Assembly (NCBI GenBank): GCA_963823945.1
Contig: CAWGNK010000003.1
Span: forward strand, 124,001 to 188,000
DNA length: 64,000 nt
From: Bog-793 sp963823945
GTDB taxonomy: Bacteria; Actinomycetota; Acidimicrobiia; Acidimicrobiales; Bog-793
Direction of reading: 5' to 3'
A model generated the notes under the pieces. That model made no database searches, was not told the origin of the DNA, and saw only the letters and a program-made list of their open reading frames with translations. Positions 36,746 through 47,686 of the stretch are shown in pieces (within the stretch, counting starts at the first letter, position 1; every line of letters starts with the position of its first letter). The translations under genes were made by a program, and so were the position numbers.

Positions 36746-36817
36746 CGAGCGTCACCGGGATCGGGCGAGATCCAGGGTCGCGCCGTTGGCCCGGGGATCC
36801 CGGATGGGCCTGACGCA

Positions 36818-36856
36818 AGTACAGTTCATCTATCTCGTCTAGGTACAAGCTGTACT
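36818..36856. promoter_or_regulatory. inverted repeat upstream of second dsrE-type gene
   Basis: AGTACAG (36818-36824) and CTGTACT (36850-36856) are perfect 7-bp inverted repeats 25 bp apart in an AT-richer patch, about 75 bp before the gene at 36929. It could be an operator or loop site. A GAGAAGGAGAG ribosome site follows. Confidence 0.4.
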
Positions 36857-36928
36857 AACAAGGGAGCCACGAGACGTCGGGTCCGACGGAAGACCCTCGG
36901 GCGCCCACGCCGAGAAGGAGAGATCGAC

Positions 36929-37450
36929 ATGACAGACACGAAGACCGGAGCCGCCTCCGCCGTCAACGAGGCCGAGCCGAAACGAATGGCCATCATCTGC
37001 TGGAGCAACGATCTCGACCGGGTCTGGCCCGTCATGATCCTCGCCACCACCGGTGCTGCTTCCGGCCTCGAGGTCGACGTCTTTTTCACCTTCTGGGGGT
37101 TGCGCGTGCTGCAGAAGAACGGCCAGCGCGTCACCGGCAACAACTGGATGCAGAAGGCAGAGTCGCTGTTCGACCACGGGGGCAACGAGCACCTCAAGTT
37201 GAGCAAGTTGCACTTCGGGGGGATGGGCACCTCGATGATCAAGATGCTGGCGAAGCAACACCAGGTTGCCAGCGTGTCCGAGCTGATGGAGATGGCGATC
37301 GAGGCCGGCGTACGGCTACACCCGTGCCAGATGACGATGGACCTCTACGGGTTGAAGACCTCCGACTTCATCGACGGGATCCAGCCCACCCTCGGCGCGG
37401 CCAGCTTCATCGACATGGCGGCCAAGGCCGACATCCAGCTCTTCATCTGA
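36929..37450 (+). CDS. DsrE/DrsE_2-family sulfur-trafficking protein
   Basis: A 173-residue protein of the DsrE2/DrsE_2-like family. It starts MAIICWSNDLDRVWPVMILA (C24) and has HPCQMTMDLYG with C133, matching the family Cys-x3-Met pattern. FFTFWGL is the typical aromatic strand. It differs from the short DsrE at 22076, so the locus has two non-redundant sulfur carriers. It has no clear transmembrane helix. It is the last gene before a strong hairpin, so it probably ends the main transcript, although it may have its own promoter. Confidence 0.88.
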   Translation: MTDTKTGAASAVNEAEPKRMAIICWSNDLDRVWPVMILATTGAASGLEVDVFFTFWGLRVLQKNGQRVTGNNWMQKAESLFDHGGNEHLKLSKLHFGGMGTSMIKMLAKQHQVASVSELMEMAIEAGVRLHPCQMTMDLYGLKTSDFIDGIQPTLGAASFIDMAAKADIQLFI

Positions 37451-37505
37451 CCCTGCGGCAGCCCGCGCGCCGGCATCGCCCGGCCGGGCGATGCGGTCCG
37501 CAGGG
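37451..37505 (+). terminator. strong nested hairpin ending the shdr transcript
   Basis: Starting at the base after the stop codon, CCCTGCGG (37451-37458) pairs with CCGCAGGG (37498-37505). Inside it lies a perfect 22-base palindrome (37473-37494, GCATCGCCCGG and its complement). There is no long T-run. This is the most stable structure seen in the locus and separates the sHdr genes from the encapsulin pair. Confidence 0.65.
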
Positions 37506-37590
37506 CAACCGCGGCCAGCTCGTCTCCCCGGAAGATGCCAGCCTGCGCCCGGCGACAATTGCCCAGTCCAGCTCACGATTTCGCGACTAC

Positions 37591-37607
37591 ACTGAGTCAG
37601 TTATTAT
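37591..37607 (+). promoter_or_regulatory. promoter with palindrome upstream of the encapsulin gene
   Basis: ACTGAGTCAGT (37591-37601) is a perfect 11-bp palindrome that touches TATTAT (37602-37607), a -10 candidate. This looks like an operator over a promoter. The 37,506-37,893 stretch has no convincing gene; only short frames of 20-67 codons occur. The regulator could be the Rrf2 protein encoded at 40579, which is a guess. Confidence 0.42.
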
Positions 37608-37893
37608 GGTGGAGTATGACTGCGCAACTGGAACTCGGGCGAGGGGACATGAGGCCTGGCAGGCGCCTGGCCGCGTGACGACCGGGGTGCCATTGCCTCG
37701 GGGGGAGGTCGCCCGTTCCGGCGGGCGGATGGCGCGCCCGAAGATGGAGTTCGACCTGGAGGTTCCTTGGAGATGCGGCGCACGTCCCTGCGGGCCGCGC
37801 AAGAGGTGACACCTCCGACGTGTAGTGGCTTTTGTCCGGCCCGTGACCGCCCCGTCCATGGTGCAGGGCGGCCCCCCAGGGAAAGGTTCTGCC

Positions 37894-38806
37894 ATGCCCA
37901 GAGCAGCAGCGAACGACGCGCCGACGACCCCCGCACTGACCGACGCCGCGGCACGCCAACTGACGAATGTCACGAAGAGCACGGCGCAGCTCGACACGAT
38001 TACGCCGCGATGGCTGATCCGCATGCTGCAGTGGGTGCCGGTCGAGGCAGGTAGCTACCGGCTGAACCGGGTCAAGGATCCGGCGTCGGTCGCCGTCACC
38101 GCCCCCCGAGACGAATCCGAGCTGCCGACGACGTACGTCGGCTACTACGAGACACCGCGGGAGTACTTCCTCGACACGGTGACGACGGTCCTCGACGTCC
38201 CCACCCGAATCTCGGACCTGTACAGCAGCCCGTTCGACCAGGTCGCCGAGCAGATCCGGCTGGCGATCGAGACGGTGAAGGAGCACCAGGAGAGCGAGCT
38301 CATCAACAACACCGGCTACGGCCTGCTCGCCTCCGTCGACGCCGGCCAGCGCCTCGCCACCCTGGCGGGTCCGCCGACCCCGGACGATCTCGACCAGCTG
38401 ATCACCAAGGTCTGGAAGGAGCCGGCGTTCTTCCTGGCCCACCCGTTGGCCATCGCGGCCTTCGGCCGCGAGTGCACGCGGCGCGGCGTGCCGCCCGCCA
38501 CGGTGAGCATCCACGGCTCGCAGTTCATCACCTGGCGCGGGCTGCCGATCATCCCGTCCGACAAGGTGCCCGTCGTCGGCGGCAAGTCGAAGGTGCTCCT
38601 GCTGCGGGTGGGTGAGCAGCGCCAGGGCGTGATCGGCCTGTACCAGCCCGGTCTCGCGGGCGAGCACTCGCCGGGGCTGTCCGTGCGGTTCATGGGCATC
38701 AGCCGCAGCGCCGCCGCGTCCTACCTGATCTCGCTGTACTGCTCACTGGCCGTTCTCACTCCCGACGCAGTCGCCGTCCTCGACGACGTGGAGGTCGGCA
38801 GGTTCC

Positions 38807-38832
<26 letters not shown>
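37894..38832 (+). CDS. family 2A encapsulin shell protein (SrpI-like)
   Basis: A 312-residue HK97-fold shell protein of the family 2A type. It has an N-terminal arm (residues 1-35, TDAAARQLTNVTKSTAQL) and the characteristic ITPRWLIRMLQWVPVEAGSYRLNRVK. Further family segments are FFLAHPLAIAAFGRECTRRG and SVRFMGISRSAAASYLISLY. Family 2A shells form 60-subunit nanocompartments that enclose a cysteine desulfurase, and some have been reported to store elemental sulfur. The ATG at 37894 follows a GAAAGG site; an in-frame upstream start has none. The gene overlaps the cargo gene by 26 bp, giving tight coupling. Confidence 0.94.
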
Positions 38833-40525
<1,693 letters not shown>

Positions 40526-40578
40526 CCATCCCCGCGGCGCCGCGTGTGGCCGCCTCAGCGAGAGGCCAAGATAGGGGG

Positions 40579-41130
40579 ATGCGGATCTCCTCCAAGGCCG
40601 ACTACGCCATCCGGGCCGTCGTCGAGCTCGCCACGCTCGAGGACTCCTGGCCCGTGAAGGCGGAGACGCTGGCGTCGGCCCAGGACATCCCCGGGAAGTT
40701 CCTGCTCAACATCTTGTTCGAGCTGAAGCGGGCCGGCATCGTCGCCAGCCAGCGCGGCAACGAGGGCGGCTTCCGGCTGGGACGCGCCGCGGCCGAGATC
40801 AGCCTGGCGGACATCGTCCGCGCCGTCGAGGGGCCGCTCGCCCAGGTCGGCGACGTCCGGCCCGACCAGCTCGACTACCGCGGCTCGGCCGAGCCGCTCG
40901 TCGAGGTCTGGATCGCCGTCCGCGAGCACATCCGCACGATCCTCGAGTCGGTCTCCGTCGCCGACATCGCGACCCGCAACATCCCGCTCACCGTCCGCCT
41001 CATCACCGCCGACCCCGAGACCTGGATGCCGCACACCCCGGGGACCGTCCCGGGACCCCAGGCGGTGCGGGTCGCCGGGTCGACCCCCCGCACCCGCGGC
41101 GTCGTCTCCTCGCCCAACCGCCGGAGCTGA
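40579..41130 (+). CDS. Rrf2-family transcriptional regulator lacking cluster-ligand cysteines
   Basis: A 183-residue regulator that starts MRISSKADYAIRAVVELA, the hallmark of Rrf2 proteins, with a winged helix and the dimer helix following. It contains no cysteine at all, so it cannot bind an Fe-S cluster as IscR or NsrR do. In this it resembles CymR, the cysteine-metabolism repressor that acts with CysK. The last 45 residues are a Pro/Thr-rich tail. It follows the desulfurase by 53 bp in the same direction and may control both it and the cysK-shdr operon. Confidence 0.88.
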   Translation: MRISSKADYAIRAVVELATLEDSWPVKAETLASAQDIPGKFLLNILFELKRAGIVASQRGNEGGFRLGRAAAEISLADIVRAVEGPLAQVGDVRPDQLDYRGSAEPLVEVWIAVREHIRTILESVSVADIATRNIPLTVRLITADPETWMPHTPGTVPGPQAVRVAGSTPRTRGVVSSPNRRS

Positions 41131-41261
41131 ACCGGCCGGCCCGGCTGGTGCCCGGCCCCGCCGCACGACCAGTGCGATTGGCGGTCGACCCACGGGGATC
41201 GGCGCGCGCCGGGCCCGCAAGGTTGAAGTTGCTCAGGGCTTGCGCTGATCGCTCGCCCGCG

Positions 41262-42761
41262 TCACCCGGGCGCGACAGCCCAGTGTCCGGCACGCGCGAC
41301 CGCTTCCTTCCAACGGGCATGCCCCCGGTGTCGGTCGACACGACCTGACTGGGGCTCATATCGGCGACCCGACTCGCGCAATCGGGCGACTTCAGCCTGG
41401 TCGCGCCACAATCCGGTTGCGAGTCCCGCGCAGTACGCCGCGCCAAGTCCCGTTGTTTCCACTGTGGCGCAGACGTCGATCGGCATGCCCAGAAGATCGC
41501 TTTGGAATTGCATGAGCCACTCGTTGGCGGACGCGCCTCCATCGGCGCGCAGTTCACTCACCGGGCGACCTGTAGCCGCCATCGCCTCGGTCACGTCAAG
41601 CGTCTGGTACGCGATGCCCTCGAGGACGGCCCGCACGATATGGGCCTTCGTCGTCCCTGGCGTGACTCCGAGCAGGGTGCCGCGCGCCTCGGGATCCCAG
41701 TGCGGAGCACCAAGACCACTCAGCGCCGGCACGAACCAAACGTCGTCGTTGTCCGGGACGCTCGCCGCAAGCTCCGCCGTCTCGTCCGCAGACTTGATGA
41801 TTCCCAGGCCGTCACGGAGCCACTGCACGGCAGCTCCCGTCGCAAAGATCGAGCCTTCGAGCGCGTAGCAGACAGGACCGCCTGGCGCCGAGAACGCCAC
41901 CGTGACGACGAGATTGTCGGCGGCAGGACGTTGGCCACCTGTATTCTCGAGCAGGAATGATCCTGTGCCGTAGGTGTTCTTGGCCAGTCCTGGATCCACG
42001 CAGGCCTGCGCGAAGAGGGCGGACTGCTGGTCGCCGAGTGCGCCCGCGACGGGAACGGGACGGTCAAGGCCCAGACTGCCCTTTGCCTCCCCGAAGACCT
42101 CAGCCGAGGCGCGTATCTCGGGCAAGAGCACCCGCGGGATGTTGAACAGCTCGAACAGGTCTTCGTCCCACGCCAGCGTCGCGAGGTCCATCAACATCGT
42201 GCGGGAGGCGTTCGTCGGCTCCGTGACATGAACCCCCTGGGTCAGGCGAAATACGAGGAAACTATCGATTGTGCCGGCACAGATTTCTCCACGTTCGGCC
42301 CGACGCCTCAGGTCGGCGCCGTTGTCGAGAAGCCAAGCGATCTTCGAGGCTGAGAAGTACGGATCAAGTACGAGCCCGGTACGCTCGCGCACCCAACCCG
42401 CGGCTCCGTCGGCGACCAACCGCTGGCACATCGGTGTGGTGCGACGGTCGTGCCAGACGATCGCGTTCGACACCGCACGACCAGTTGATCGCTCCCACAA
42501 CACGACGGTCTCGCGCTGGTTCGCAAGGCCGATCCCGGCGACATCGGAAACGGAGCACCCCGACTGGGAGAGCGACTCACCGATGAGCGTGCGAACATCG
42601 GCCCAGATGCGCTCGGGATCGAGCTCGACCCATCCCGGGCGGGGAAGAAGAAGCGGCAGTTCCCGCGCGGAATCGGCGACAACCCGACCGGCACCATCGA
42701 CGACGAGCACTCGCGTGTTTGTCGTGCCCTGGTCGATGGCTACAACACACGATGCCCTCAC
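41262..42761 (-). CDS. glpK: glycerol kinase (FGGY family)
   Basis: A 499-residue FGGY sugar kinase. It starts at GTG with CVVAIDQGTTNTRVLVVD, the phosphate 1 loop, and has the glycerol kinase segments NQRETVVLWERSTGR, IVWHDRRT, FSASKIAWLLDN and GALGDQQSALFAQACVDPG, with the ELRADGGASANEWLMQFQSD adenosine motif near the C-terminus. Glycerol kinase is the best fit, although related kinases share these motifs. It is convergent with the sulfur locus and marks its end. Neither a glycerol facilitator nor a GlpD dehydrogenase gene is adjacent. Confidence 0.9.
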   Translation of the reverse strand: MRASCVVAIDQGTTNTRVLVVDGAGRVVADSARELPLLLPRPGWVELDPERIWADVRTLIGESLSQSGCSVSDVAGIGLANQRETVVLWERSTGRAVSNAIVWHDRRTTPMCQRLVADGAAGWVRERTGLVLDPYFSASKIAWLLDNGADLRRRAERGEICAGTIDSFLVFRLTQGVHVTEPTNASRTMLMDLATLAWDEDLFELFNIPRVLLPEIRASAEVFGEAKGSLGLDRPVPVAGALGDQQSALFAQACVDPGLAKNTYGTGSFLLENTGGQRPAADNLVVTVAFSAPGGPVCYALEGSIFATGAAVQWLRDGLGIIKSADETAELAASVPDNDDVWFVPALSGLGAPHWDPEARGTLLGVTPGTTKAHIVRAVLEGIAYQTLDVTEAMAATGRPVSELRADGGASANEWLMQFQSDLLGMPIDVCATVETTGLGAAYCAGLATGLWRDQAEVARLRESGRRYEPQSGRVDRHRGHARWKEAVARAGHWAVAPG

Positions 42762-43390
42762 GCCCGCTTCACTTCCCAGCCGGAATCGGAAAGTCGCAAT
42801 GACGCGGCCACTCCAATGACGTCGGACCCCGCTTCAGGCACAGCTCGAACCCGACACGGCTGCGGCACACATCGATCCCATCGTCCTCCGACCCCAGCAG
42901 TGCAGAAAGCCTTCATGACTATCGCGCTGCTGGCCGACGAGGATTGGCGCGCGGCCTCGAGCCTGTTGACCAGCACTTACCCAGCGCCGCCGACGCGCGC
43001 CACCACGGTCGGACGGAACACCTCGGGCATTCCGGTATCTCCGAGGCGGCAGCCCGACACCCAACGATGGACGGTGCTCGATCACTCCCCTGACTCTTGA
43101 GCGAGTTCGACCAGCCGATTCGTGAAAGTCTGCGTCCCGGCGCAAACTGGGGCAGAATGCGCGAAATGCCAAGGCCAGGTCGCTGAGGAGAGTGAACCGA
43201 TGGCAGATCGAGCCGATTTGAAACAGCAAGGAAGAGGTCCCGACAGGCGCGTTCGCGAACGCGAGATCAGATGCGCGAACGGTCTTGCATTCCAGCCGAC
43301 TGCCGATCTCCATCTCAGACTCGGCAAGCTTGAAACTGGAATCAACCGCTTGGCGCGTCGCTTCACCCACGAACAGCCGGTACCCGTCCG
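42762..43390. other. 629-bp stretch with no convincing gene
   Basis: Several overlapping frames of 70-180 codons exist on both strands but none has a family-like sequence, a ribosome site or a hydrophobic or motif pattern. It may hold decayed coding sequence next to glpK. Nothing else was recognised. Confidence 0.5.
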
Positions 43391-44062
43391 ATGACGGCGC
43401 GCCACATCACAGTGCGTGTCGTTCGCGCCGTAGCGGCGTGCTCCGTGCTCGTGATCGCTCTTGGAACTGCGACCGCCAATCCGGCAAGCGCAAGGACGGC
43501 CCGCACCGTCGTCCACAAGTTCACCCCGTGGGAGTCAAACGGCACTCTCGACCCGGCCGTCACGATCTCGGCCCATCGCACAGGTCACTGTTGGACCGGA
43601 TCGATCGCGGTCGACAACTCACGCGCGTGGCGTTGTGTGAGCGGAAACGCTATCTACGACCCATGCTTTGCCCCGGTAGACCAAGCTCATGCGACGGAGG
43701 TCGTATGCGACCCACTTCCCTGGTCGGGTGCGACCCTGCTGCGGCTGAGCACCGCTCTGCCGCTGAAGAGCGCTGATCGATTCCCCGTGTCCAGTCCGTC
43801 TGAAAAGGTCTGGGCATTCGAGTTGAGCAACGGGGCTCGGTGCTCCAATGCAACCGGGGCGGCCATAAGGATCAAAGGCGTGGCCATGATCTACCTCTGC
43901 ACGAGCGCGGGCAGCACGGCTTTCCGAGACGGTAGCGCGGGCTCTTTGTCGACGAGCCGACAGCCTTGGGTGGTCGAATACGTCCACTCAATCAAGTTCA
44001 GAGGGACGACACCAGAAGGGCAATTGCAGTCGACGGCGATCGCTGTCGCCTGGAGCGGGTAG
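43391..44062 (+). CDS. secreted protein of unknown function
   Basis: A 223-residue exported protein. The N-terminus (TARHITVRVVRAVAACSVLVIALGTATA) is a typical signal peptide ending before NPASA. The mature part holds six or more cysteines (HCWTG, WRCVSG, DPCFAPV, VVCDPL, ARCSNA, YLCTSA), probably in disulfides, and looks like a compact beta-rich domain. The repeated Trp/Cys pattern suggests a secreted ligand-binding or inhibitor protein. No family is recognised. The ATG lies shortly after an AT-richer gap. Confidence 0.65.
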   Translation: MTARHITVRVVRAVAACSVLVIALGTATANPASARTARTVVHKFTPWESNGTLDPAVTISAHRTGHCWTGSIAVDNSRAWRCVSGNAIYDPCFAPVDQAHATEVVCDPLPWSGATLLRLSTALPLKSADRFPVSSPSEKVWAFELSNGARCSNATGAAIRIKGVAMIYLCTSAGSTAFRDGSAGSLSTSRQPWVVEYVHSIKFRGTTPEGQLQSTAIAVAWSG

Positions 44063-44445
44063 CTCCGTCGCTTCCACGCCCGATGGGTTCGTTCGCTTGT
44101 GGGGTGGCTTGCCCAGGCGCGACGCACTGAACGACGCCCGCCAACCAAAGCGCTTTCCCTTCTCTACCTGCTGGTGGTGGAACTCCAGTCGAGGGTTTGT
44201 AGAGGCGCCAGGCCGGCGAATTTCACCTTTTCGCGGTCGACTGCGGTGCGCGGCGAACGTCCAGGGCATCTCAAACTCGCCGGATGCCGGGGGATTGGAA
44301 GCCACGAGCGAGGTGTTCCTTCCGGGAGCCAGCGAAGGCGCCAATGCACCCCCTAGGCCCCCGGCGGTTGTCGCGTAAAGAGGGAGGCTGTAGCGTTCCG
44401 CGTCAGCGGTAATTGTGTGAGAGAACGACCGGGCGGAGGTTCGTC
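44063..44445. other. 383-bp intergenic stretch
   Basis: No coding frame with supporting features. It is less GC-rich than its surroundings and precedes a large secreted repeat protein, whose ribosome site GGAGG is at 44434-44438. A promoter is likely but I cannot point to one. Confidence 0.45.
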
Positions 44446-47055
44446 ATGCAACGACGCGTCCACGAAGCACAGTGTCACCATTTTTCCCGTAGAGGCTTTC
44501 GATCGACGGGCCCCGTGCGCATTTCTATGGCAGCAGCGCTCCTCATGGGTGGGTTCCTTGTCGCCGACGTCAGTCTCCTCGGTGCTGTCCCAGCGGCAGC
44601 CGTAACCACCACCCTGTACGCGTACCCCTCGGGAACGGCGAGCTCCCCGACGAGCTGCCCTGAGACCGCCACGGCCAGCAGCGAATGCACGCTCACCCAG
44701 GCATTGAGCCTTGCTGCAGCCGGCAACACCGTGGCCCTCGCCACCTCCGCCGCCCACTACGTAGGCAACTTCACCATCTCCGCGGGGACCGTCTCCGCAC
44801 CGGTCACCATCGCGCCCGCATTGGGAGTGACCGATCCGATCCTGGACGGCAACGGTGGCAGTGCCACCGCCTGTCCCACCACCGCCTGTAGCGGCCCCGT
44901 GCTCAACATCGTCAGCGGCTTCTACGCCACGATCGAGGGCATCACGGTCCAAGATGCCTTCAACACCGTCATTGCGAGCCCCTTCGGCCAACGCGGTGGC
45001 GCGGTCTACAACGGTGGTACAGCCACCCTGACCAATGACACCTTCTCGGGGGACTCGGCGACGCAATACGCTGGTGGCGTCTTCAGCGATGCCGACAGCA
45101 CCATCACCCTGACCGATGACACGTTCTCGGGGGACTCGGCGAACTACGGCGGGGGCGTTTTCATCAACGCCCCCGCCACCGCCACCCTGACCGATGACAC
45201 CTTCTCGGGGGACTCGGCGGCATCGGGCGGTGGCTACGGCGGGGGCGTCCTCAACAATGGCACCGCCACCCTGACCGATGACACCTTCTCGGGGGACTCG
45301 GCGACGTTGGGCGCCGGCTACGGCGGCGCTGTTTTCAACGAGAACACCGCCACCCTGACCGACGACACCTTCTCGGGGGACACGGCGAACTTCGGTGGCG
45401 GTATTGACAACGACGGCACCGCAAGTATCTCGAACTCTGTTCTCAATTCGGCTCCCTGCCAAGGCACGATCACAGACGGTGGCTACAACGTCGAGTCCGA
45501 CAACACCTGTGGCTTCGTCACACACGACGTCGTGAATAGCACGACGATCCACCTTGCCTCCTCGCTGGCCCCCAACGGTTCCACTGGCCCGGAGACCCTT
45601 GCGATCGGGACCAACAGCTCCGCCTATGAAGAGGTGCCAAGCGCAGAGTGCACGCCCACGACCGATGAGCGCGGTGATCCCCGTCCCGGCTTCTCAGGCA
45701 AGAACTGCGATGCGGGTGCCTTCGAGTACCAACAGCCCACGCCCACCACACCTTCGATCAGCAATCTCCCGGCCAGCGGCACCTACGGCGGCGGCTTCAC
45801 CGCGACGGTCTCCACGACCGGGGACGGGACGAAGTCGGTGACCTCCAACTCGACAGGCATCTGCACGGCGAGCGGCCTCGTCGTCTCCTACGTCGGGGTC
45901 GGCCAGTGCTCGCTCACGGCCCACGTCGCGACGGGGACCGTTTACGCTGCCGCTGATGGGACTGCCCAGACCTTCTCGGTCGGCAGCGCCACGCCGACTG
46001 CGCCGTCGATCAGCAACCTCCCGACAGGTGCCGTCTACGGCGGCGGAGGTTTCACCGCGACGGTCTCCACCACCGGGGACGGGACGACCTCGGTAACCTC
46101 CAACTCCACGAGCATCTGCACGGCGAGCGGTCTGGCCGTCTCCTACGTCGGGGCCGGCATGTGCTCGCTCACGGCCCACGTCGCGGCGGGGACCGACTAC
46201 ACAGCCGCTGACGGGAGTGCCCAGACCTTCTCGGTCGGCAAAGCCACGCCGAGCACGACGTCGATCTTCAATCTCCCGGGAAGTGGCGTCTACGGCGGCA
46301 GCTTCACCGCGGTGGTCTCCACCGACGGGGACGGGACGCAGTCGGTGACCTCCAACTCGACGGGCGTCTGCACGGTGGGGGGTGATGGCCTCACCGTCTC
46401 GTACGTCGGGGTCGGCCAGTGCTCGCTCACGGCGCACGTCGCGGCGGGGACCGACTACGAAGCTGCTGACGGGAGTGCCCAGACCTTCTCGGTCGGCAAG
46501 GCAACGCCCACCAAGCCGTCGATCAGCAACCCCCCGGCAAGCGGCATCTACGGCGGTGGCTTCACCGCGACGGTCTCCACCAAAGGGGACGGAAGGACCT
46601 CGGTGACCTCCACCTCGACAGGCGTCTGCACGGCGAGCGGCCTCGTCGTCTCCTACGTCGGGGTCGGCCAGTGCTCGCTCACCGCGCACGTCGCGGCGGG
46701 GACCGACTACGAAGCCGCCGACGGGAGTGCCCAGACCTTCTCGGTCGGCAAAGCCACCACCAAGACCGCCCTCAAGCTGTCTACGACGAAGGTCACCTAC
46801 GGACACGAGCAAACTGAGCACCTCTCGGTCACGGTTTCCCCGCAGTTGGCAGGCTCGAAGCCGACCGGGACCGTCACTGTCAAGGCCTCCACGGGAGCGC
46901 TGTGTGCGATCACACTCTCGTCCGGCAAGGGATCGTGCACGTTGTCCGCCAAGAAACTCAACGCGGGCACCTACCACCTCGTCGCCACCTACGGCGGCAG
47001 CACGAAATTCAGAGGCTCGGCTTCGGCCAAGAAGACCCTCACCATCGTCAAGTGA
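44446..47055 (+). CDS. large secreted repeat protein (beta-helix, Ig-like repeats)
   Basis: An 869-residue exported protein. After a signal segment (MAAALLMGGFLVADVSLLG) comes a parallel beta-helix region (about 60-340) with at least five near-identical TATLTDDTFSGDSA units, then a choice-of-anchor-like module ending NCDAGAFEYQ. Next come four repeats of about 82 residues (45750-46750) with PSISNLPASGxYGG, TVSTxGDG, SxVTSNSTGxC, VGQCSLTAHV and AADGxAQTFSVG. A bacterial Ig-like domain closes it (KTALKLSTTKVTYG...). The repeats are very similar at DNA level, so copy number may vary. It is probably an adhesin or surface-layer component. Confidence 0.82.
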   Translation: MQRRVHEAQCHHFSRRGFRSTGPVRISMAAALLMGGFLVADVSLLGAVPAAAVTTTLYAYPSGTASSPTSCPETATASSECTLTQALSLAAAGNTVALATSAAHYVGNFTISAGTVSAPVTIAPALGVTDPILDGNGGSATACPTTACSGPVLNIVSGFYATIEGITVQDAFNTVIASPFGQRGGAVYNGGTATLTNDTFSGDSATQYAGGVFSDADSTITLTDDTFSGDSANYGGGVFINAPATATLTDDTFSGDSAASGGGYGGGVLNNGTATLTDDTFSGDSATLGAGYGGAVFNENTATLTDDTFSGDTANFGGGIDNDGTASISNSVLNSAPCQGTITDGGYNVESDNTCGFVTHDVVNSTTIHLASSLAPNGSTGPETLAIGTNSSAYEEVPSAECTPTTDERGDPRPGFSGKNCDAGAFEYQQPTPTTPSISNLPASGTYGGGFTATVSTTGDGTKSVTSNSTGICTASGLVVSYVGVGQCSLTAHVATGTVYAAADGTAQTFSVGSATPTAPSISNLPTGAVYGGGGFTATVSTTGDGTTSVTSNSTSICTASGLAVSYVGAGMCSLTAHVAAGTDYTAADGSAQTFSVGKATPSTTSIFNLPGSGVYGGSFTAVVSTDGDGTQSVTSNSTGVCTVGGDGLTVSYVGVGQCSLTAHVAAGTDYEAADGSAQTFSVGKATPTKPSISNPPASGIYGGGFTATVSTKGDGRTSVTSTSTGVCTASGLVVSYVGVGQCSLTAHVAAGTDYEAADGSAQTFSVGKATTKTALKLSTTKVTYGHEQTEHLSVTVSPQLAGSKPTGTVTVKASTGALCAITLSSGKGSCTLSAKKLNAGTYHLVATYGGSTKFRGSASAKKTLTIVK
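45750..46750 (+). repeat. four tandem ~246-bp repeats inside the secreted repeat protein gene
   Basis: Units begin near 45750, 46005, 46255 and 46505. Each encodes SISNLP...YGG through QTFSVG. High nucleotide identity suggests recent duplication or gene conversion, and makes assembly errors in copy number possible. Confidence 0.8.
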
Positions 47056-47686
47056 GGAGCTGCTGCCTCGTCGCTCTGGGGGTTGCCATCGATCGCTGAC
47101 ACGCGATCCAGGTCGGACCCCGTGACCCTCTGGTCGCGCCGTCGGAGCTGCGGCACCGGCTCGGACACCTCGACCAGTCTCGACGCGCCGATGAACCGGG
47201 GAGTGTCGTTGCCGCGTTCTGTCAACGGCCCGTGTTCCACCGACTCACCAACATTGTGCCCGCGTGGATCGTGGGCACGACCCGACAGGTAGTCCCAGGC
47301 CTGGCTCACCTCGTCGTCATCAGGGAAGGTTCTTCGTCGACCCTGGGGAGTTCCCAAGATCTCCTGTGCATCTCCTCGCCATGACAGCGCGATGACCGGC
47401 CTGCTCCCGAAGAAGTGCTCGCTGCGCTCCTCAGATCACCGCTCATCCATGGTGTCACCGAGCTGGACCCGCGGCGCTCTGGCAGGTCGGTGCCTGCCGG
47501 ATTCATCGCGCGCGAACGGCGGTAAGCTGGGATTTGTCGATCGGAGACGATCGCGATCGAGGCGGCCGGCGACTTCTGCGGGTCGGCCTCCGCAACTCGC
47601 CGAGTTTCGGCGGTTGGCTTCTTGCAACGGTTGTTTCATCCGCTCGCATCTCGCGAACGACAGATCGCACTGAAAGCGGAAGCACC
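47056..47686. other. 631-bp stretch without a supported gene
   Basis: Frames on both strands overlap and have no family-like sequence. It separates the secreted repeat protein from the sigma factor gene. The upstream in-frame extension of the sigma factor (from 47534) lacks a ribosome site and conserved sequence. Confidence 0.5.

Noticed and set aside
20150..37450. Reading the hdr genes as a methanogen-type or sulfate-reducer HdrABC
   Set aside because: The C1-B1-A-Hyp order with tusA, dsrE, lbpA, lipS1/2 and sLpl is that of the sulfur-oxidising type; no mvh, frh or dsrAB genes are present.
37606..37809. Short frame of about 67 codons between the terminator and the encapsulin gene
   Set aside because: Starts inside the putative promoter, has no ribosome site and an Arg-rich composition. 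A leader peptide cannot be excluded but nothing supports it.
42834..43370. Minus-strand frame of 178 codons upstream of glpK
   Set aside because: No ribosome site, no family resemblance, and other frames across it are equally open. A decayed regulator of glpK is possible but unsupported.
45000..46750. Regular repeats that could suggest CRISPR
   Set aside because: They lie in frame inside a gene and encode protein repeats. No short palindromic repeats with unique spacers were found anywhere in the window.
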